Shown: positions 31,837-39,898, counted from the first letter of the stretch. The stretch: DNA of 39,898 nt from Salinispora pacifica CNR114 (GCF_000514775.1 NZ_AZWO01000043.1:1-39898); one strand, 5' to 3'. Notes: a model not told the origin generated them from the sequence alone. Numbers and translations are program-made.

Positions 31837-34095
31837 GTGTGGGCGCACAGCAAGAACCAATTCGGAGTTCGGCATCGGCTCGAAGATCACTTACGCGGCA
31901 CCGCCGATCTGGCTCGGCTGTTCGCGTCACCCTTCGGGCTCGGCGAGTTGGCGTGGTGGACAGGCATTGTCCATGACGGCGGCAAGTGCTGGCAGGCATG
32001 GCAGGACAAGTTGCTGCTCGTCGAGCCGACGAACGGTCGGGTGGGCTTGGATCACAAGTCTTTCGGCGTGCAGTTGGCCCGTCGTCACCGTCTCCGGCCG
32101 GTGGAGTTCGCTGTGGCCGGGCACCATGGCGGCTTGACTAATCAGGGGCAGGTTGACGCCCTCTTTGGTGAAGATGCTGCCGCGGAGGAACGACTGCGGT
32201 CCGGTCCGTGGGCTGAGGTTGAGAAGATTCTTCGAGTAGCGCTTCCCGAAATGTTTGCTCAAATTCCTGTTATGCCTGTCGAACTTGACGACAGTGCAGA
32301 GCCGATGACGAGAGAGTTCCTCCTACGATTCCTGTTCTCCTGCCTGGTTGATGCCGATGTGCTTGACACTAAGGCCCATGTGGAGGGCGGTCGTCCGAGA
32401 CTAGGCCCTGACCTGGATGCTCCGGCCCTGCTCAGTCGCTTCCTGGCCCGGCGTGCGAAATATCTGCGGCTCCGGGCGCCTGGTGCGATGGATGGTCATC
32501 GACAACGGCTGTTCGCCGCAGCGATCGCTGCCGCTGAGCGGGAGCCTGGCATCTTTCGGTTGACCGCTCCGACTGGGACCGCGAAGACTATCGCCGCTGC
32601 TGGATTCGCCTTGAAGCACGCAGCGCTGCATGGTAAACGACGGGTGATCGTCGCGGTTCCCTTCATTACTATCACCGAACAGAATGCGGCGGTCTACAGA
32701 GACCTCCTCGACCCCGAGGACCCACACGCCGAGCGGGTTGTCCTTGAACATCATAGCCACGTTGAGATCAACGATTCTGACTCGAGCAGTCAATATCACT
32801 CGTGGCGGCGCCTCGCGTCGGAAAACTGGGATGCGCCCTTCATCGTTACCACCACGGTCCAGCTCTTCGAGTCGCTGTTCGGCCGGACGCAGTCTCGCAT
32901 GCGCAAGCTGCACCGGATCGCCGATTCCGTGCTAGTTCTAGATGAGGTGCAGGCATTACCGCACGATCTGTTACCGCAGATTGCCGATGCGCTACGGATC
33001 CTGACGCAGCGGTTTGGGGTGACCGTGGTGTTGTCATCGGCCACTCAGCCTGCTGTTCACGCGCTCGACCCCCTCAAGGCGTTGGAATCGCGCGAGATTC
33101 TGCCGGACCCGGAGTCTTTTTTTGCCGAGTGCCAGCGAGTAAAGTACGACTGGCGGCTCAAGCCGAAGCCATCCCTTGCGGACATGGTGAATGAAGCCGC
33201 TACACATCGGCAGGCCCTGATGGTGGTCAACACTGTGCGTGACGCGAGAACTGCTTTTCGCCATGCTCAAAATATTACCAGCGACGAGATGGCGGTGCTA
33301 CACCTGTCCACTGGAATGTGCCCGGCCCACCGCAAGAGTGCACTAAGAGCTGTCCAGCGCATACTGGCAGATGGCAAGTCGGTTTTGCTAATCAGCACTT
33401 CTTTGATCGAGGCAGGGGTCGACCTGAACTTCCCGGTGGCATTCCGAGCAATCGGACCTCCCGAATCACTAGCGCAGGTCGCCGGCCGGTGTAATCGAGA
33501 AGGTGACCTTGGCCAGCGCGGCGGACTGGTCATAATCTTTGACTCGGCCGACGGCGGGTTTCCGCCCTCATACCCCACGCAGATCGAAGTGGCGCACATG
33601 TACTTCGGCCCCGATAGCGACCCTGAGAACCAGGCGGCCCTGGATGAGTACTTCAGAGAACTATACGGCACTCTTGACATCGAAGGCCCGGGTAGTACCT
33701 CTAAAGCCATCAGGGCCAGCCGGAGCCGGTGGGACTTTGTCGCCGTGGCAGATGGCCCCTTGAAGGCCACAGGTAGCACTCAACGAAAGCGCGAGTTAGC
33801 ATTCCGAATGATCAACGAGGACACTGTTCCGGTCGTCGTTCGGTACGGCGGCGACCACAGTGGCGCGAAGATCATTGACAGGTGCCTGCAGGCCCTACGC
33901 GGCCCCTACCCGGACATGAGAATGCTGCGGGACCTGCAGCCGTACATCGTCAACCTGCGCCGCAGTACCGCACGAGCAGCAGACGTGGCACCCCACCTCC
34001 TCCCTGTCATCGGTGACCTGTGTGAGTGGTACGGGGACTACGACGACGGATACGGCATAGCCCTGGACAACGAAGGGAAGGACTACCTGTGGTAG
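31837..34095 (+). CDS. cas3: type I-C CRISPR helicase-nuclease Cas3
   Basis: This is 752 aa from the GTG at 31837 (VWAHSKNQFGVRHRLEDHL), chosen for AAGGAG 7 nt upstream; an ATG at 31804 is in frame. Cas3 is recruited by Cascade to degrade target DNA. The HD nuclease has H46-D47 in VHDGGK and GHHGG (H96, H97). The helicase has DEVQ (369-372), the SATQP motif, and QVAGRCNRE as motif VI. The Walker A reads APTGTAKT (244-251), with Ala where the family has Gly before the Lys; this could impair ATP binding. It is first gene of the type I-C operon, 287 nt from cas5c, a gap that holds an antisense small frame. Confidence 0.9.
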   Translation: MWAHSKNQFGVRHRLEDHLRGTADLARLFASPFGLGELAWWTGIVHDGGKCWQAWQDKLLLVEPTNGRVGLDHKSFGVQLARRHRLRPVEFAVAGHHGGLTNQGQVDALFGEDAAAEERLRSGPWAEVEKILRVALPEMFAQIPVMPVELDDSAEPMTREFLLRFLFSCLVDADVLDTKAHVEGGRPRLGPDLDAPALLSRFLARRAKYLRLRAPGAMDGHRQRLFAAAIAAAEREPGIFRLTAPTGTAKTIAAAGFALKHAALHGKRRVIVAVPFITITEQNAAVYRDLLDPEDPHAERVVLEHHSHVEINDSDSSSQYHSWRRLASENWDAPFIVTTTVQLFESLFGRTQSRMRKLHRIADSVLVLDEVQALPHDLLPQIADALRILTQRFGVTVVLSSATQPAVHALDPLKALESREILPDPESFFAECQRVKYDWRLKPKPSLADMVNEAATHRQALMVVNTVRDARTAFRHAQNITSDEMAVLHLSTGMCPAHRKSALRAVQRILADGKSVLLISTSLIEAGVDLNFPVAFRAIGPPESLAQVAGRCNREGDLGQRGGLVIIFDSADGGFPPSYPTQIEVAHMYFGPDSDPENQAALDEYFRELYGTLDIEGPGSTSKAIRASRSRWDFVAVADGPLKATGSTQRKRELAFRMINEDTVPVVVRYGGDHSGAKIIDRCLQALRGPYPDMRMLRDLQPYIVNLRRSTARAADVAPHLLPVIGDLCEWYGDYDDGYGIALDNEGKDYLW

Positions 34096-34164
34096 CCCGA
34101 CGCGCAGGCGCCTGTTTGGCGAGCCGCCCTGCAGCGGATCGCCAGACAAGCGCGCCATCCAGGG

Positions 34165-34344
34165 CTACTTGCTCTTGCCCCACATGAACTGGACCAGCCG
34201 CACGACCAAGACCGTCGTGCCGCCGAAGGTTGCCCCCGCAGTCAGAACGGCATTGGACTGGCTTGCGCCGCCCCACCAGGCCAGCAACCCCGTCGCGCTA
34301 CCCACGAATGCGGCGGTGAGCAGGGCGATAGCTCGCCAACAGGG
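34165..34344 (-). CDS. possible small membrane protein, antisense inside cas operon
   Basis: An open frame of 59 codons on the minus strand reads AIALLTAAFVGSATGLLAWW, then ASQSNAVLTAGATFGGTTVL, then VVRLVQFMWGKSK and TAG. Two hydrophobic segments with a Gly-rich turn look like a two-helix membrane protein and not like a chance frame. It has no ATG; GTG (giving ~46 aa) or an upstream non-canonical codon would be needed, and a stop lies just upstream. It may therefore be an N-terminally truncated remnant. It fills the cas3-cas5c gap. Confidence 0.4.
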   Translation of the reverse strand, partial: PCWRAIALLTAAFVGSATGLLAWWGGASQSNAVLTAGATFGGTTVLVVRLVQFMWGKSK

Positions 34345-34382
34345 CTAACTTCTACCTGATCAATGGAAAAGGATCATCACCC

Positions 34383-35051
34383 GTGAGTAACAAACCAGGA
34401 CAACGTTCTCATCCGCCAGTGGTGGTACAGGTTCGCGGCGAGGCTGCACTTTTCACAAGACCCGAGCTACGGGTGGAGCGGGTGAGCTACCCCGTGATGA
34501 CCCCTACAGCAGCCGCCGGCGTGCTGGATGCGATCTTCTGGAAGCCAGAATTCCGCTGGGTTCCGGTGAAAATCGAGGTGCTACGGCCGATCCAGCAGTT
34601 CAACCTGCGCCGCAACGAGACTAGCGACCTTCCCAGCCTCGCCGATGCTGTCAACAAAGGACGTCGGATCAACACGGTGGCTAGCCGAGACCAGCGTAGC
34701 GCGTTGTGTCTGCGGGACGTCGAGTACCGCATTTATGCCCAGGTCGAGCTGGCAGCACACGCCGACAAGAGGGACGTCGCCTACCGCGAGCAGTTTCGGC
34801 GACGGGTCAACCGTGGCGCGTGCTACCAGCAGCCCTTCCTAGGCTCGAAGGAATTTCCCGTCTCGTTTTTCCCCCCGGACGAGCGCAAGCCGATCGACCT
34901 GACCGAGGACCTGGGAATCATGCTGCATCGTATCCATTACGGCCCACCTACCAAGTTTGACTGGTTCACCGCCCGTTTGGAAAAGGGCGTGCTACACGTT
35001 CCGGCACGCGGGATACCAGGTGACGGTGTGAAGATAGCGGGGGTGGCGTGA
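34383..35051 (+). CDS. cas5c: type I-C Cas5c (Cas5d) pre-crRNA endonuclease
   Basis: This 222-aa RAMP protein replaces Cas6 in type I-C: it cleaves the repeat in pre-crRNA and stays bound to the 5' handle. VVVQVRGEAALFTRPELRVERVSYPVMTPTAAAGVLDAIFW is the characteristic Cas5 N-terminus. RDVEYRIYAQVEL, YREQFRRRVNRGACYQQPFLG and the end motif with FPP-DERKP follow family order. Its length is normal. The start is GTG at 34383. It overlaps cas8c by TGATG. Confidence 0.9.
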   Translation: MSNKPGQRSHPPVVVQVRGEAALFTRPELRVERVSYPVMTPTAAAGVLDAIFWKPEFRWVPVKIEVLRPIQQFNLRRNETSDLPSLADAVNKGRRINTVASRDQRSALCLRDVEYRIYAQVELAAHADKRDVAYREQFRRRVNRGACYQQPFLGSKEFPVSFFPPDERKPIDLTEDLGIMLHRIHYGPPTKFDWFTARLEKGVLHVPARGIPGDGVKIAGVA

Positions 35052-36931
35052 TGTTGCTACGCCACCTGGTTGAGTTCCGTCGCCCGAACGATGCTGACGG
35101 TGAGGATAGCCGCCCGTACAGTCGGATCCGAAACGTTCGGTGGCAGTTGAACCTCAACAGCGAGGGGCAGCTACGTCGACTGGTTCCTTTGAGGGCATCG
35201 GGTGAACGACCCACGAAGACCGGCTTGCCGATCCTAGTGCCAAACGCCGGCCGCACATCGGGGATCGCCCCGGCGCTTGGCGCCGATGATGCCCAATACG
35301 TCCTCGGCTGGGCGGACGACAAAGCCAAACCCGAACGGGTGGCGCAGGCACACGAGTCGTTCGTCGACCTGTCCCGTCGCTGGCTGCGCGAACATCCGGA
35401 CGATACGACAGCACGGGCACTCGTGGCCTTCTACGACCGTCGAGAGCTACCCCAGCCGCCCGACGACGAGAAGTGGTCATCGCGCGACCTTGTCGTCATA
35501 TCAGTCGGGGGTAGGCGAGCGACTGAACAGGACACGCTGTGGACACTGTGGGAGGCAGTCGTACAGGAACGCAAGAGCGGCGCCAGTGCCGACGGGAGTG
35601 GTCAGCGAGGCTTATGCCTGGTCTGTGGCCAGCCGGATCAGCCCCTGCTAGACCGGATACCACAATCGCTGCCCAAGGCACTGGTCCCACGAGCAGACCA
35701 AGAGGTCGCGCTGCTGTCGGCGAACAAGCGCATCCACACGTACGACTTCAACGAAGGGCTCGCCGGATCGCCGATCTGCGTGTCCTGCGGTCAGGCTGCC
35801 GTCGCCAACCTCAGCGCCATACTGTCCGAACAGCGATTCACATTCACCTACCCTCGCCAACGAACGCGTCTCGCCTGGTGGGTCAGCAACGGCGCCAACA
35901 GCGAAACCATCGCCATGCTCGACCGTAAGCCCGAGGAAATCAGCGAGTACCTCCACTCGCTGGTCACCGGCCGGAAACGTAGACGGCCCGATGACCGACT
36001 GACCTTCTGCTCGGCCACGCTGTCCGGCAACGTGGCCCGGCTCGTGGTTCACCACTGGCTGGAGATGCCGCTCACCAAGGCCGAGGACAACGTCGACGCC
36101 TGGTTCAACGATCACCAGATTCTCGCCCGAGGCCAAGAAGTTCCAAACGCATATCCCATCTGGATGCTAGTCCGATGCTCTGGCCAGTGGCTGCCGGACA
36201 AATCTGAACGCGGCGGACGGTACATCGAACTCTGGGACAAGGCCGCCGACCGACCGGACGACCTAGCGCAACTGCTCCTGCACAGCGGCCTGCGCGGAGG
36301 AACGCTGCCACCCCACCTTCTCGCCCATGCTGTCCGCCGGATCCGCACCGACCTGCGAATCGACGGCCCACGGGCCGCGCTACTACGGGTCGTACTCACC
36401 CGTCACCCGCAACGAACAGGAAGAGGACCCACCGCCGTGCTGGACGAAGAGCAGGACAACCCGGCCTACCTGTACGGGCGACTCTTCGCCGTACTCGAGT
36501 CACTCCAGCGCACCGCCTACCGGCAGAGCGAGCAGCCCAACGCCACGTTCTTTCACCGCTACTTCGCCGGTGCGGTGGCCAACCCTCGGATCGCCCTTGT
36601 GCAAGGCTGCCAGCTCTACCCTGCCTGGCTCAAGAAGCTGGACAGCGCCGCAGGCGACGACAGCAGCAATCCCATCAGCCGCCAGAACGCCGAGCGTGCC
36701 GGTCGGGCCGCCGGCCGCTACCGGGCACGGGTGCGTGAACTAAAGGACCGGCTCACCGGTCCAGTCGCTCCCCTACATGACACGGAAAGCCAGTCATGGT
36801 TCATCCTCGGCTACTTCCATCAGCAGGCACATGACATCCGGATGGCCAAGACCGGCAAAGCCCCAGAAATCCAGACCGACGACCTACCCACCGACGAGCA
36901 CGACACCAACGAAGGGAACCACGAACAGTGA
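35051..36931 (+). CDS. cas8c: type I-C Cas8c (Csd1) large Cascade subunit
   Basis: This is 626 aa from the ATG at 35051 that overlaps the cas5c stop. It is the large subunit of I-C Cascade, expected to recognise the PAM and recruit Cas3. LLRHLVEFRRPNDADG at the start, CLVCGQ (C189, C192) and CVSCGQ (C243, C246) as a zinc-finger-like pair, TFCSATLSGNV, PNAYPIWMLVRC and NPAYLYGRLFAVLESLQ fit the Csd1 layout. The last ~160 residues correspond to the small-subunit Cas11c, probably also made from an internal start. It is coupled to cas7c by GTGA. Confidence 0.9.
   Translation: MLLRHLVEFRRPNDADGEDSRPYSRIRNVRWQLNLNSEGQLRRLVPLRASGERPTKTGLPILVPNAGRTSGIAPALGADDAQYVLGWADDKAKPERVAQAHESFVDLSRRWLREHPDDTTARALVAFYDRRELPQPPDDEKWSSRDLVVISVGGRRATEQDTLWTLWEAVVQERKSGASADGSGQRGLCLVCGQPDQPLLDRIPQSLPKALVPRADQEVALLSANKRIHTYDFNEGLAGSPICVSCGQAAVANLSAILSEQRFTFTYPRQRTRLAWWVSNGANSETIAMLDRKPEEISEYLHSLVTGRKRRRPDDRLTFCSATLSGNVARLVVHHWLEMPLTKAEDNVDAWFNDHQILARGQEVPNAYPIWMLVRCSGQWLPDKSERGGRYIELWDKAADRPDDLAQLLLHSGLRGGTLPPHLLAHAVRRIRTDLRIDGPRAALLRVVLTRHPQRTGRGPTAVLDEEQDNPAYLYGRLFAVLESLQRTAYRQSEQPNATFFHRYFAGAVANPRIALVQGCQLYPAWLKKLDSAAGDDSSNPISRQNAERAGRAAGRYRARVRELKDRLTGPVAPLHDTESQSWFILGYFHQQAHDIRMAKTGKAPEIQTDDLPTDEHDTNEGNHEQ
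36437..36931 (+). CDS. cas11c: candidate internal Cas11c small subunit
   Basis: In type I-C systems an internal start within cas8c yields Cas11c, two copies of which line the Cascade belly. Here a GTG at 36437, in frame with cas8c, is preceded by GGAAGAGG with a ~10-nt spacing. It begins VLDEEQDNPAYLYGRLFAVL, the position where the helical small-subunit domain starts. The product is 164 aa, ending with the Cas8c C-terminus. The start is inferred from the ribosome site and family precedent; no separate stop is needed. Confidence 0.6.
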   Translation: MLDEEQDNPAYLYGRLFAVLESLQRTAYRQSEQPNATFFHRYFAGAVANPRIALVQGCQLYPAWLKKLDSAAGDDSSNPISRQNAERAGRAAGRYRARVRELKDRLTGPVAPLHDTESQSWFILGYFHQQAHDIRMAKTGKAPEIQTDDLPTDEHDTNEGNHEQ

Positions 36932-37824
36932 AGCCCCAGACGACCGATCCGACGGTCCGACACGATGCAGTAATCTTCTTCGACGTTACCGACGGTAACC
37001 CCAACGGTGACCCCGATGGCGGCAACCGACCCCGTGTCGACGAAGCCACCGGACACGGCCTAGTCACCGATGTTGCACTCAAGCGGAAGATCCGCGACAC
37101 GATCGGGCTGACCGCCGACGCCCTCGACTACCAGGCCGACCGCTATCACGTGTTCGTCGAGGCCGGACACGCCCTCAACACCCGCACCGCCGAATCGTAC
37201 AAAGCCACTGGCATCGAACTTAAATCTCGAAAGATCTCTCCCGAGCAAGCCGAAGCTGCCCGGCGGTGGATGACCGACCGATACATCGACGTACGCTTGT
37301 TCGGCGCGGTGCTTTCCACCGGTGAGACCAAAGCACTGGGTCAGATCCGCGGCCCCCTGCAGTTCGGCATGGCCCGCTCTATCCACCCCGTCCTACCCGT
37401 CTCACACGCCATTACCCGGGTGACTCAGACACGCCAGGAAGACATTGACAAGGGAGAAAAGACCGAAATGGGTAGCAAATGGACTGTGCCCTACGGCCTG
37501 TACCGGGCGCAGTTCCACTACTCCGCCGCCCTGGCCAAAAAGACGGGCGTTACTACCGAGGACCTCACCGCCCTCTACAAGACCCTGCAGTTCATGTTCG
37601 ATCATGATCGCACTGCGACTCGCGGCATCATGACCATGCGCGGCCTGTACGTCTTCAGCCACTCCAATGCCTATGGCAACGCCCCTGCCCAGCCCTTGCT
37701 GGACCGGGTCCAAGTCGCTCTTGCCAGCGGCGTCGGAACCCCCCGCACCTTCACCGACTACAAGATCACTTCTGACATCGGCGAACTGCCGGCTGGCGTG
37801 ATCTTCGACATCCTGCAGGACTGA
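36928..37824 (+). CDS. cas7c: type I-C Cas7c (Csd2) backbone subunit
   Basis: This 298-aa RAMP protein forms the crRNA-binding backbone of Cascade. It has HDAVIFFDVTDGNPNGDPDGG and the NRPRVDEATGHGLVTDVALKRKIRD segment, which is diagnostic of Csd2. RLFGAVLSTGETKALGQIRGPLQF, KWTVPYGLYRAQFHYSA and FDHDRTATRGIMTMRGLYVF follow. The length is as expected. It overlaps the end of cas8c by GTGA and is followed 12 nt later by cas4. Confidence 0.92.
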   Translation: MKPQTTDPTVRHDAVIFFDVTDGNPNGDPDGGNRPRVDEATGHGLVTDVALKRKIRDTIGLTADALDYQADRYHVFVEAGHALNTRTAESYKATGIELKSRKISPEQAEAARRWMTDRYIDVRLFGAVLSTGETKALGQIRGPLQFGMARSIHPVLPVSHAITRVTQTRQEDIDKGEKTEMGSKWTVPYGLYRAQFHYSAALAKKTGVTTEDLTALYKTLQFMFDHDRTATRGIMTMRGLYVFSHSNAYGNAPAQPLLDRVQVALASGVGTPRTFTDYKITSDIGELPAGVIFDILQD

Positions 37825-37836
37825 GGAGTCTCGACG

Positions 37837-38484
37837 ATGACCTGGTGGCCCGACGGGGACCGCAACGCCGGCCGCATCCCACTGTCGGCATTAGAGCACT
37901 ATGCCTACTGTCCCCGCCAGGCTGCCCTCATCCACGTCGACGGCGTGTTCACCGACGACATCAACACTGTTCGTGGCCACCTGGCCCACGAACGCGTCGA
38001 CCGGCCCGGCACCCGCGCCACGGCCGCCCCCGGGTACCGGCAGCACTACGCCGTACCCGTCTGGAGCGACATCCTCGGTCTCTATGGCCGATGTGATGTA
38101 GTCGAGATCGGCCATGGCACTGCGATCCCCGTAGAACACAAGATCGGCCGCTACCAGCCCGGGGGACCAGCCGATGTACAGGCTGCCGCCCAAGCCCTCT
38201 GCCTACGCGAAATGCTCGGCCGCGACCTCGATGTCTCCCATGCAGAGGTGTTCACACACTTCGACCGGCGACGACACCGGGTACAGCTGACCAACGATTT
38301 GATCACCACCGTCAACCAGACCTCCCGCGCACTTCACGCAATGCTGCTCGCACCACAACTACCACCACCAATAGCAGACCGCCGATGCCGACGCTGCTCA
38401 CTGCTCGACGACTGCTTACCCCGGGCCCTAGCCAACCCCACCGACCTCTACACACCCCGACCAACCGGTGATTGGGATGCCTGA
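37837..38484 (+). CDS. cas4: Cas4 adaptation exonuclease
   Basis: This is a 215-aa RecB-type nuclease that trims prespacers and selects PAM ends with Cas1-Cas2. ALEHYAYCPRQAALIHVDG holds the first Fe-S cysteine (C25); C184, C187 and C193 (CRRCSLLDDC) complete the cluster. The nuclease core has H50 (HLAHE), D87 (GRCDVVE), E100 and K102 (IPVEHKIGRYQPG), all present. It appears intact. The cas1 start lies inside its last codons. Confidence 0.9.
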   Translation: MTWWPDGDRNAGRIPLSALEHYAYCPRQAALIHVDGVFTDDINTVRGHLAHERVDRPGTRATAAPGYRQHYAVPVWSDILGLYGRCDVVEIGHGTAIPVEHKIGRYQPGGPADVQAAAQALCLREMLGRDLDVSHAEVFTHFDRRRHRVQLTNDLITTVNQTSRALHAMLLAPQLPPPIADRRCRRCSLLDDCLPRALANPTDLYTPRPTGDWDA

Positions 38485-39500
38485 ACTGATCAAAAACACC
38501 CTCTACATCCTGACGCCAGGTAGCAGCGTCCACCTCGACCACGACGCCGTCCGGGTCTTTCACCCCGAAAACGGCGCGAAACGTCTCCCCCTTGTCCGAA
38601 TCGACCACGTCGTAGCCTTCGGCGGTGTCAACCTCACCGATGACTTCCTACACCGCTGCGCAGCCGACCAACGATCCGTAACCTGGCTAACCAGCAACGG
38701 TCGGTTCCGCGCCCGCGTCATCGGCCCACAAGGCGGCAACCCCCTGCTGAGAGTCGCCCAACACGACGCCCTCCGCGAACCCGACCGCCGCGCCGCAGTC
38801 GCCCGCGCCTTCGTCGCCGGCAAACTCCACAACACCCGACAGGTTCTGCTACGCGCCGCCGCCGACGCCCGAACCACTAGACAACAGGCCCTTCGCGCAA
38901 CCGCATCCGCCATCGCCGACGACCTCGCCAAACTCCCCGACACCAACAACATCAACGTCATTCTCGGCATCGAAGGTCAAGCCGCCAAGCGATACGTTGC
39001 CACCTGGCGACACCTACTCGTTGACCACGCTCAAGTCACCGCACCCACCCATCGAATCAGCAGACCACCCACCGACCCCGTCAACGCCGCCCTGTCCTTC
39101 GGCTATGGCATGCTCCGCATCGCCGTCCACCGCGCACTCGAACACGTCGGCCTAGACCCTTACATCGGCTACCTGCATGGCATCCGACCAGGAAAGCCCG
39201 CTCTCGCCCTCGACCTGATGGAAGAAATGCGCCACCTCCAAGTCGACCGGATGGTCTTCACCGCCTTCAACCGCCGCCAGCTCACACTTCACCCAACACC
39301 CAGGCGGAGCCCACGAAATCAACGACGACGGCCGCCGCGCCTACCTGACCCTCTGGAGCGAGGCCCGCGCCCGCCCTTGGGCCCACCGCCAACTCGGCCG
39401 AGACATTCCCGCAGCCGTACTACCACTCATCCAAGCCCGACTCCTCGCCCGGCACCTACGCAGCGACACACCCCACTACAACCCGTGGAGCCCCGCATAA
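38477..39500 (+). pseudogene. cas1: Cas1 integrase, C-terminus frameshifted and fused in frame to Cas2
   Basis: It starts MPELIKNTLYILTPGSSVHL. Catalytic E166 (LGIEGQAAKRY), H234 (GYLHGIRPGK) and D246 (ALDLMEEM) are present. After NRRQL (~39283) the frame turns to Arg/Pro-rich nonsense, while the +1-shifted frame continues HFTQHPGGAHEINDDGRRAY, IQARLLARHLRSDTPHYNPW and ends TAA at 39500. That TAA overlaps the cas2 ATG (TAATG). A change near 39283-39288 is net +1 (or -2; about 8 nt missing if the family's four residues between QL and F are assumed). Corrected length is ~340 aa, normal for I-C Cas1. As written, the frame bypasses the cas1 stop and reads into cas2, giving a 437-aa Cas1-Cas2 fusion with ~60 scrambled residues. 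Confidence 0.85.
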
Positions 39501-39790
39501 TGGAATACCTGGTCACTTACGACGTCGACACCACCACTCCGGAAGGCCAACGACACCTGCGGCAGGTAGCCAAGATCTGCGAAGGCCACGGCATCAGAGT
39601 GCAAAAATCTGTTTTCGAAATTGCCTGCACCGCTGCCCAGTACCCGACCTTCCGCCAGAAGCTCTCCGACACCATCAGCCACACCACCGACGACATTCGG
39701 CTCTACCACCTCACTAAAGACACACTCCGCCACGTGGAACGACTCGGCGTCGCGCAGCTCGCACCCCACCACGGCGACCACCTACTTTAA
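39500..39790 (+). CDS. cas2: Cas2 adaptation subunit
   Basis: This is a 96-aa ferredoxin-fold protein that bridges Cas1 dimers in spacer integration. MEYLVTYDVDTTTPEGQRHL has the conserved Asp of YDV. RQVAKICEGHGIRVQKSVFEI and TIRLYHL-type strand DDIRLYHLTKDTLRHVERLG follow. Its length is standard. The ATG at 39500 overlaps the corrected cas1 stop by one base. In the sequence as given, the cas1 reading frame also enters this gene in frame. Confidence 0.92.
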   Translation: MEYLVTYDVDTTTPEGQRHLRQVAKICEGHGIRVQKSVFEIACTAAQYPTFRQKLSDTISHTTDDIRLYHLTKDTLRHVERLGVAQLAPHHGDHLL

Positions 39791-39898
39791 AGATCTAAGA
39801 ACCCCAAGCGCGATAGCAACAAGCGCGAGGTTCCCAGGCAAGAAAGCCAACAAAGCGGACACCGCTCACCTGCCATTCAAAGCCAGCGACAGCCACGA
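39791..39898. other. start of presumed CRISPR leader, no repeat seen
   Basis: After cas2 the sequence becomes A-rich (TTTAAAGATCTAAGAACCCC). AAGCGCGA occurs twice 8 nt apart (~39806-39830) inside a weak inverted repeat. No direct repeat of CRISPR length fits in the 108 nt left. In type I-C loci the array normally follows cas2, so it probably lies beyond the window. Confidence 0.4.

Noticed and set aside
31641..31976. 111-aa plus-strand ORF before cas3
   Set aside because: It overlaps the cas3 start out of frame, has no recognisable domain and lacks a ribosome site.
39791..39898. CRISPR array after cas2
   Set aside because: Only 108 nt remain and no repeat of 28-37 nt recurs. The short AAGCGCGA duplication is not a CRISPR repeat.

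Overview
The window is high-GC actinobacterial DNA, most likely from a Micromonosporaceae-type soil or marine actinomycete. This rests on GC-rich third codon positions, frequent GTG starts, dense ATGA/GTGA gene overlaps, several actinomycete XRE regulators, and families such as DUF6244, GPP34 and SitI3. No taxon marker is present, so the placement is an inference from gene content.

Layout. (1) 0.2-1.1 kb: two hypothetical genes on the minus strand, then a decayed foldase-like remnant. (2) 2.2-6.0 kb: a small BrnT-like toxin overlapping one very long ORF that reads as RHH antitoxin, then XRE-type HTH, then a complete Cas3-like HD nuclease/helicase. A 13-bp palindrome just before the toxin start is a candidate operator. 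(3) 6.0-7.1 kb: a broken integrase-type transposase, a hairpin and a tRNA 3'-end-like scrap. (4) 7.0-11.1 kb, minus strand: APC permease, acetamidase/formamidase, GPP34 and GNAT, a tightly coupled operon. (5) 11.3-21.9 kb: an accessory cluster with two XRE/TPR-type regulators, creatininase-family amidohydrolase, two tiny coupled ORFs, S9 peptidase, SDR, methyltransferase, HPr-kinase-like protein, P-loop kinase, NUDIX-nucleotidyltransferase and thymidylate-kinase-like protein. Matching inverted repeats (ATGCGGAC-spacer-GTCCGCAT) lie before both regulators. (6) 22.0-31.0 kb: two copies of a DUF6244 / CdiA_C tRNase / SitI3 immunity unit, a third orphan SitI3 gene, a methyltransferase, a decayed HEXXH protein, a third XRE regulator, asparaginase and a PPC/DUF296 protein. 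(7) 31.4-39.8 kb: a 5' half of tRNA-Arg(CCT), then a type I-C CRISPR-Cas operon (cas3, cas5c, cas8c with a probable internal cas11c, cas7c, cas4, cas1, cas2). No CRISPR array is visible before the window ends.

The strongest new observation is in region 6. In both toxin units the DUF6244 gene ends in the heptamer G GGA AAC directly followed by TGA. A GC-rich hairpin begins exactly 5 nt after the heptamer. The -1 frame is open from the heptamer through a Pro/Ala/Thr-rich linker into the CdiA_C tRNase domain. This is the signature of programmed -1 ribosomal frameshifting. It would yield a free DUF6244 protein (175 aa) and a minority DUF6244-linker-toxin fusion of about 375 aa, with SitI3 as the downstream immunity protein. 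The second notable object is the RHH-HTH-Cas3 fusion, which couples a toxin-antitoxin module to a stand-alone CRISPR-type helicase-nuclease.

Several genes look damaged. cas1 is frameshifted so that it runs in frame into cas2. The I-C Cas3 Walker A has AKT instead of GKT. The orphan Cas3 has DHVQ in place of DEVH. The NUDIX-nucleotidyltransferase gene appears to have lost its last ~30 codons to a one-base slip. Sequencing error cannot be excluded for any of these from the sequence alone.
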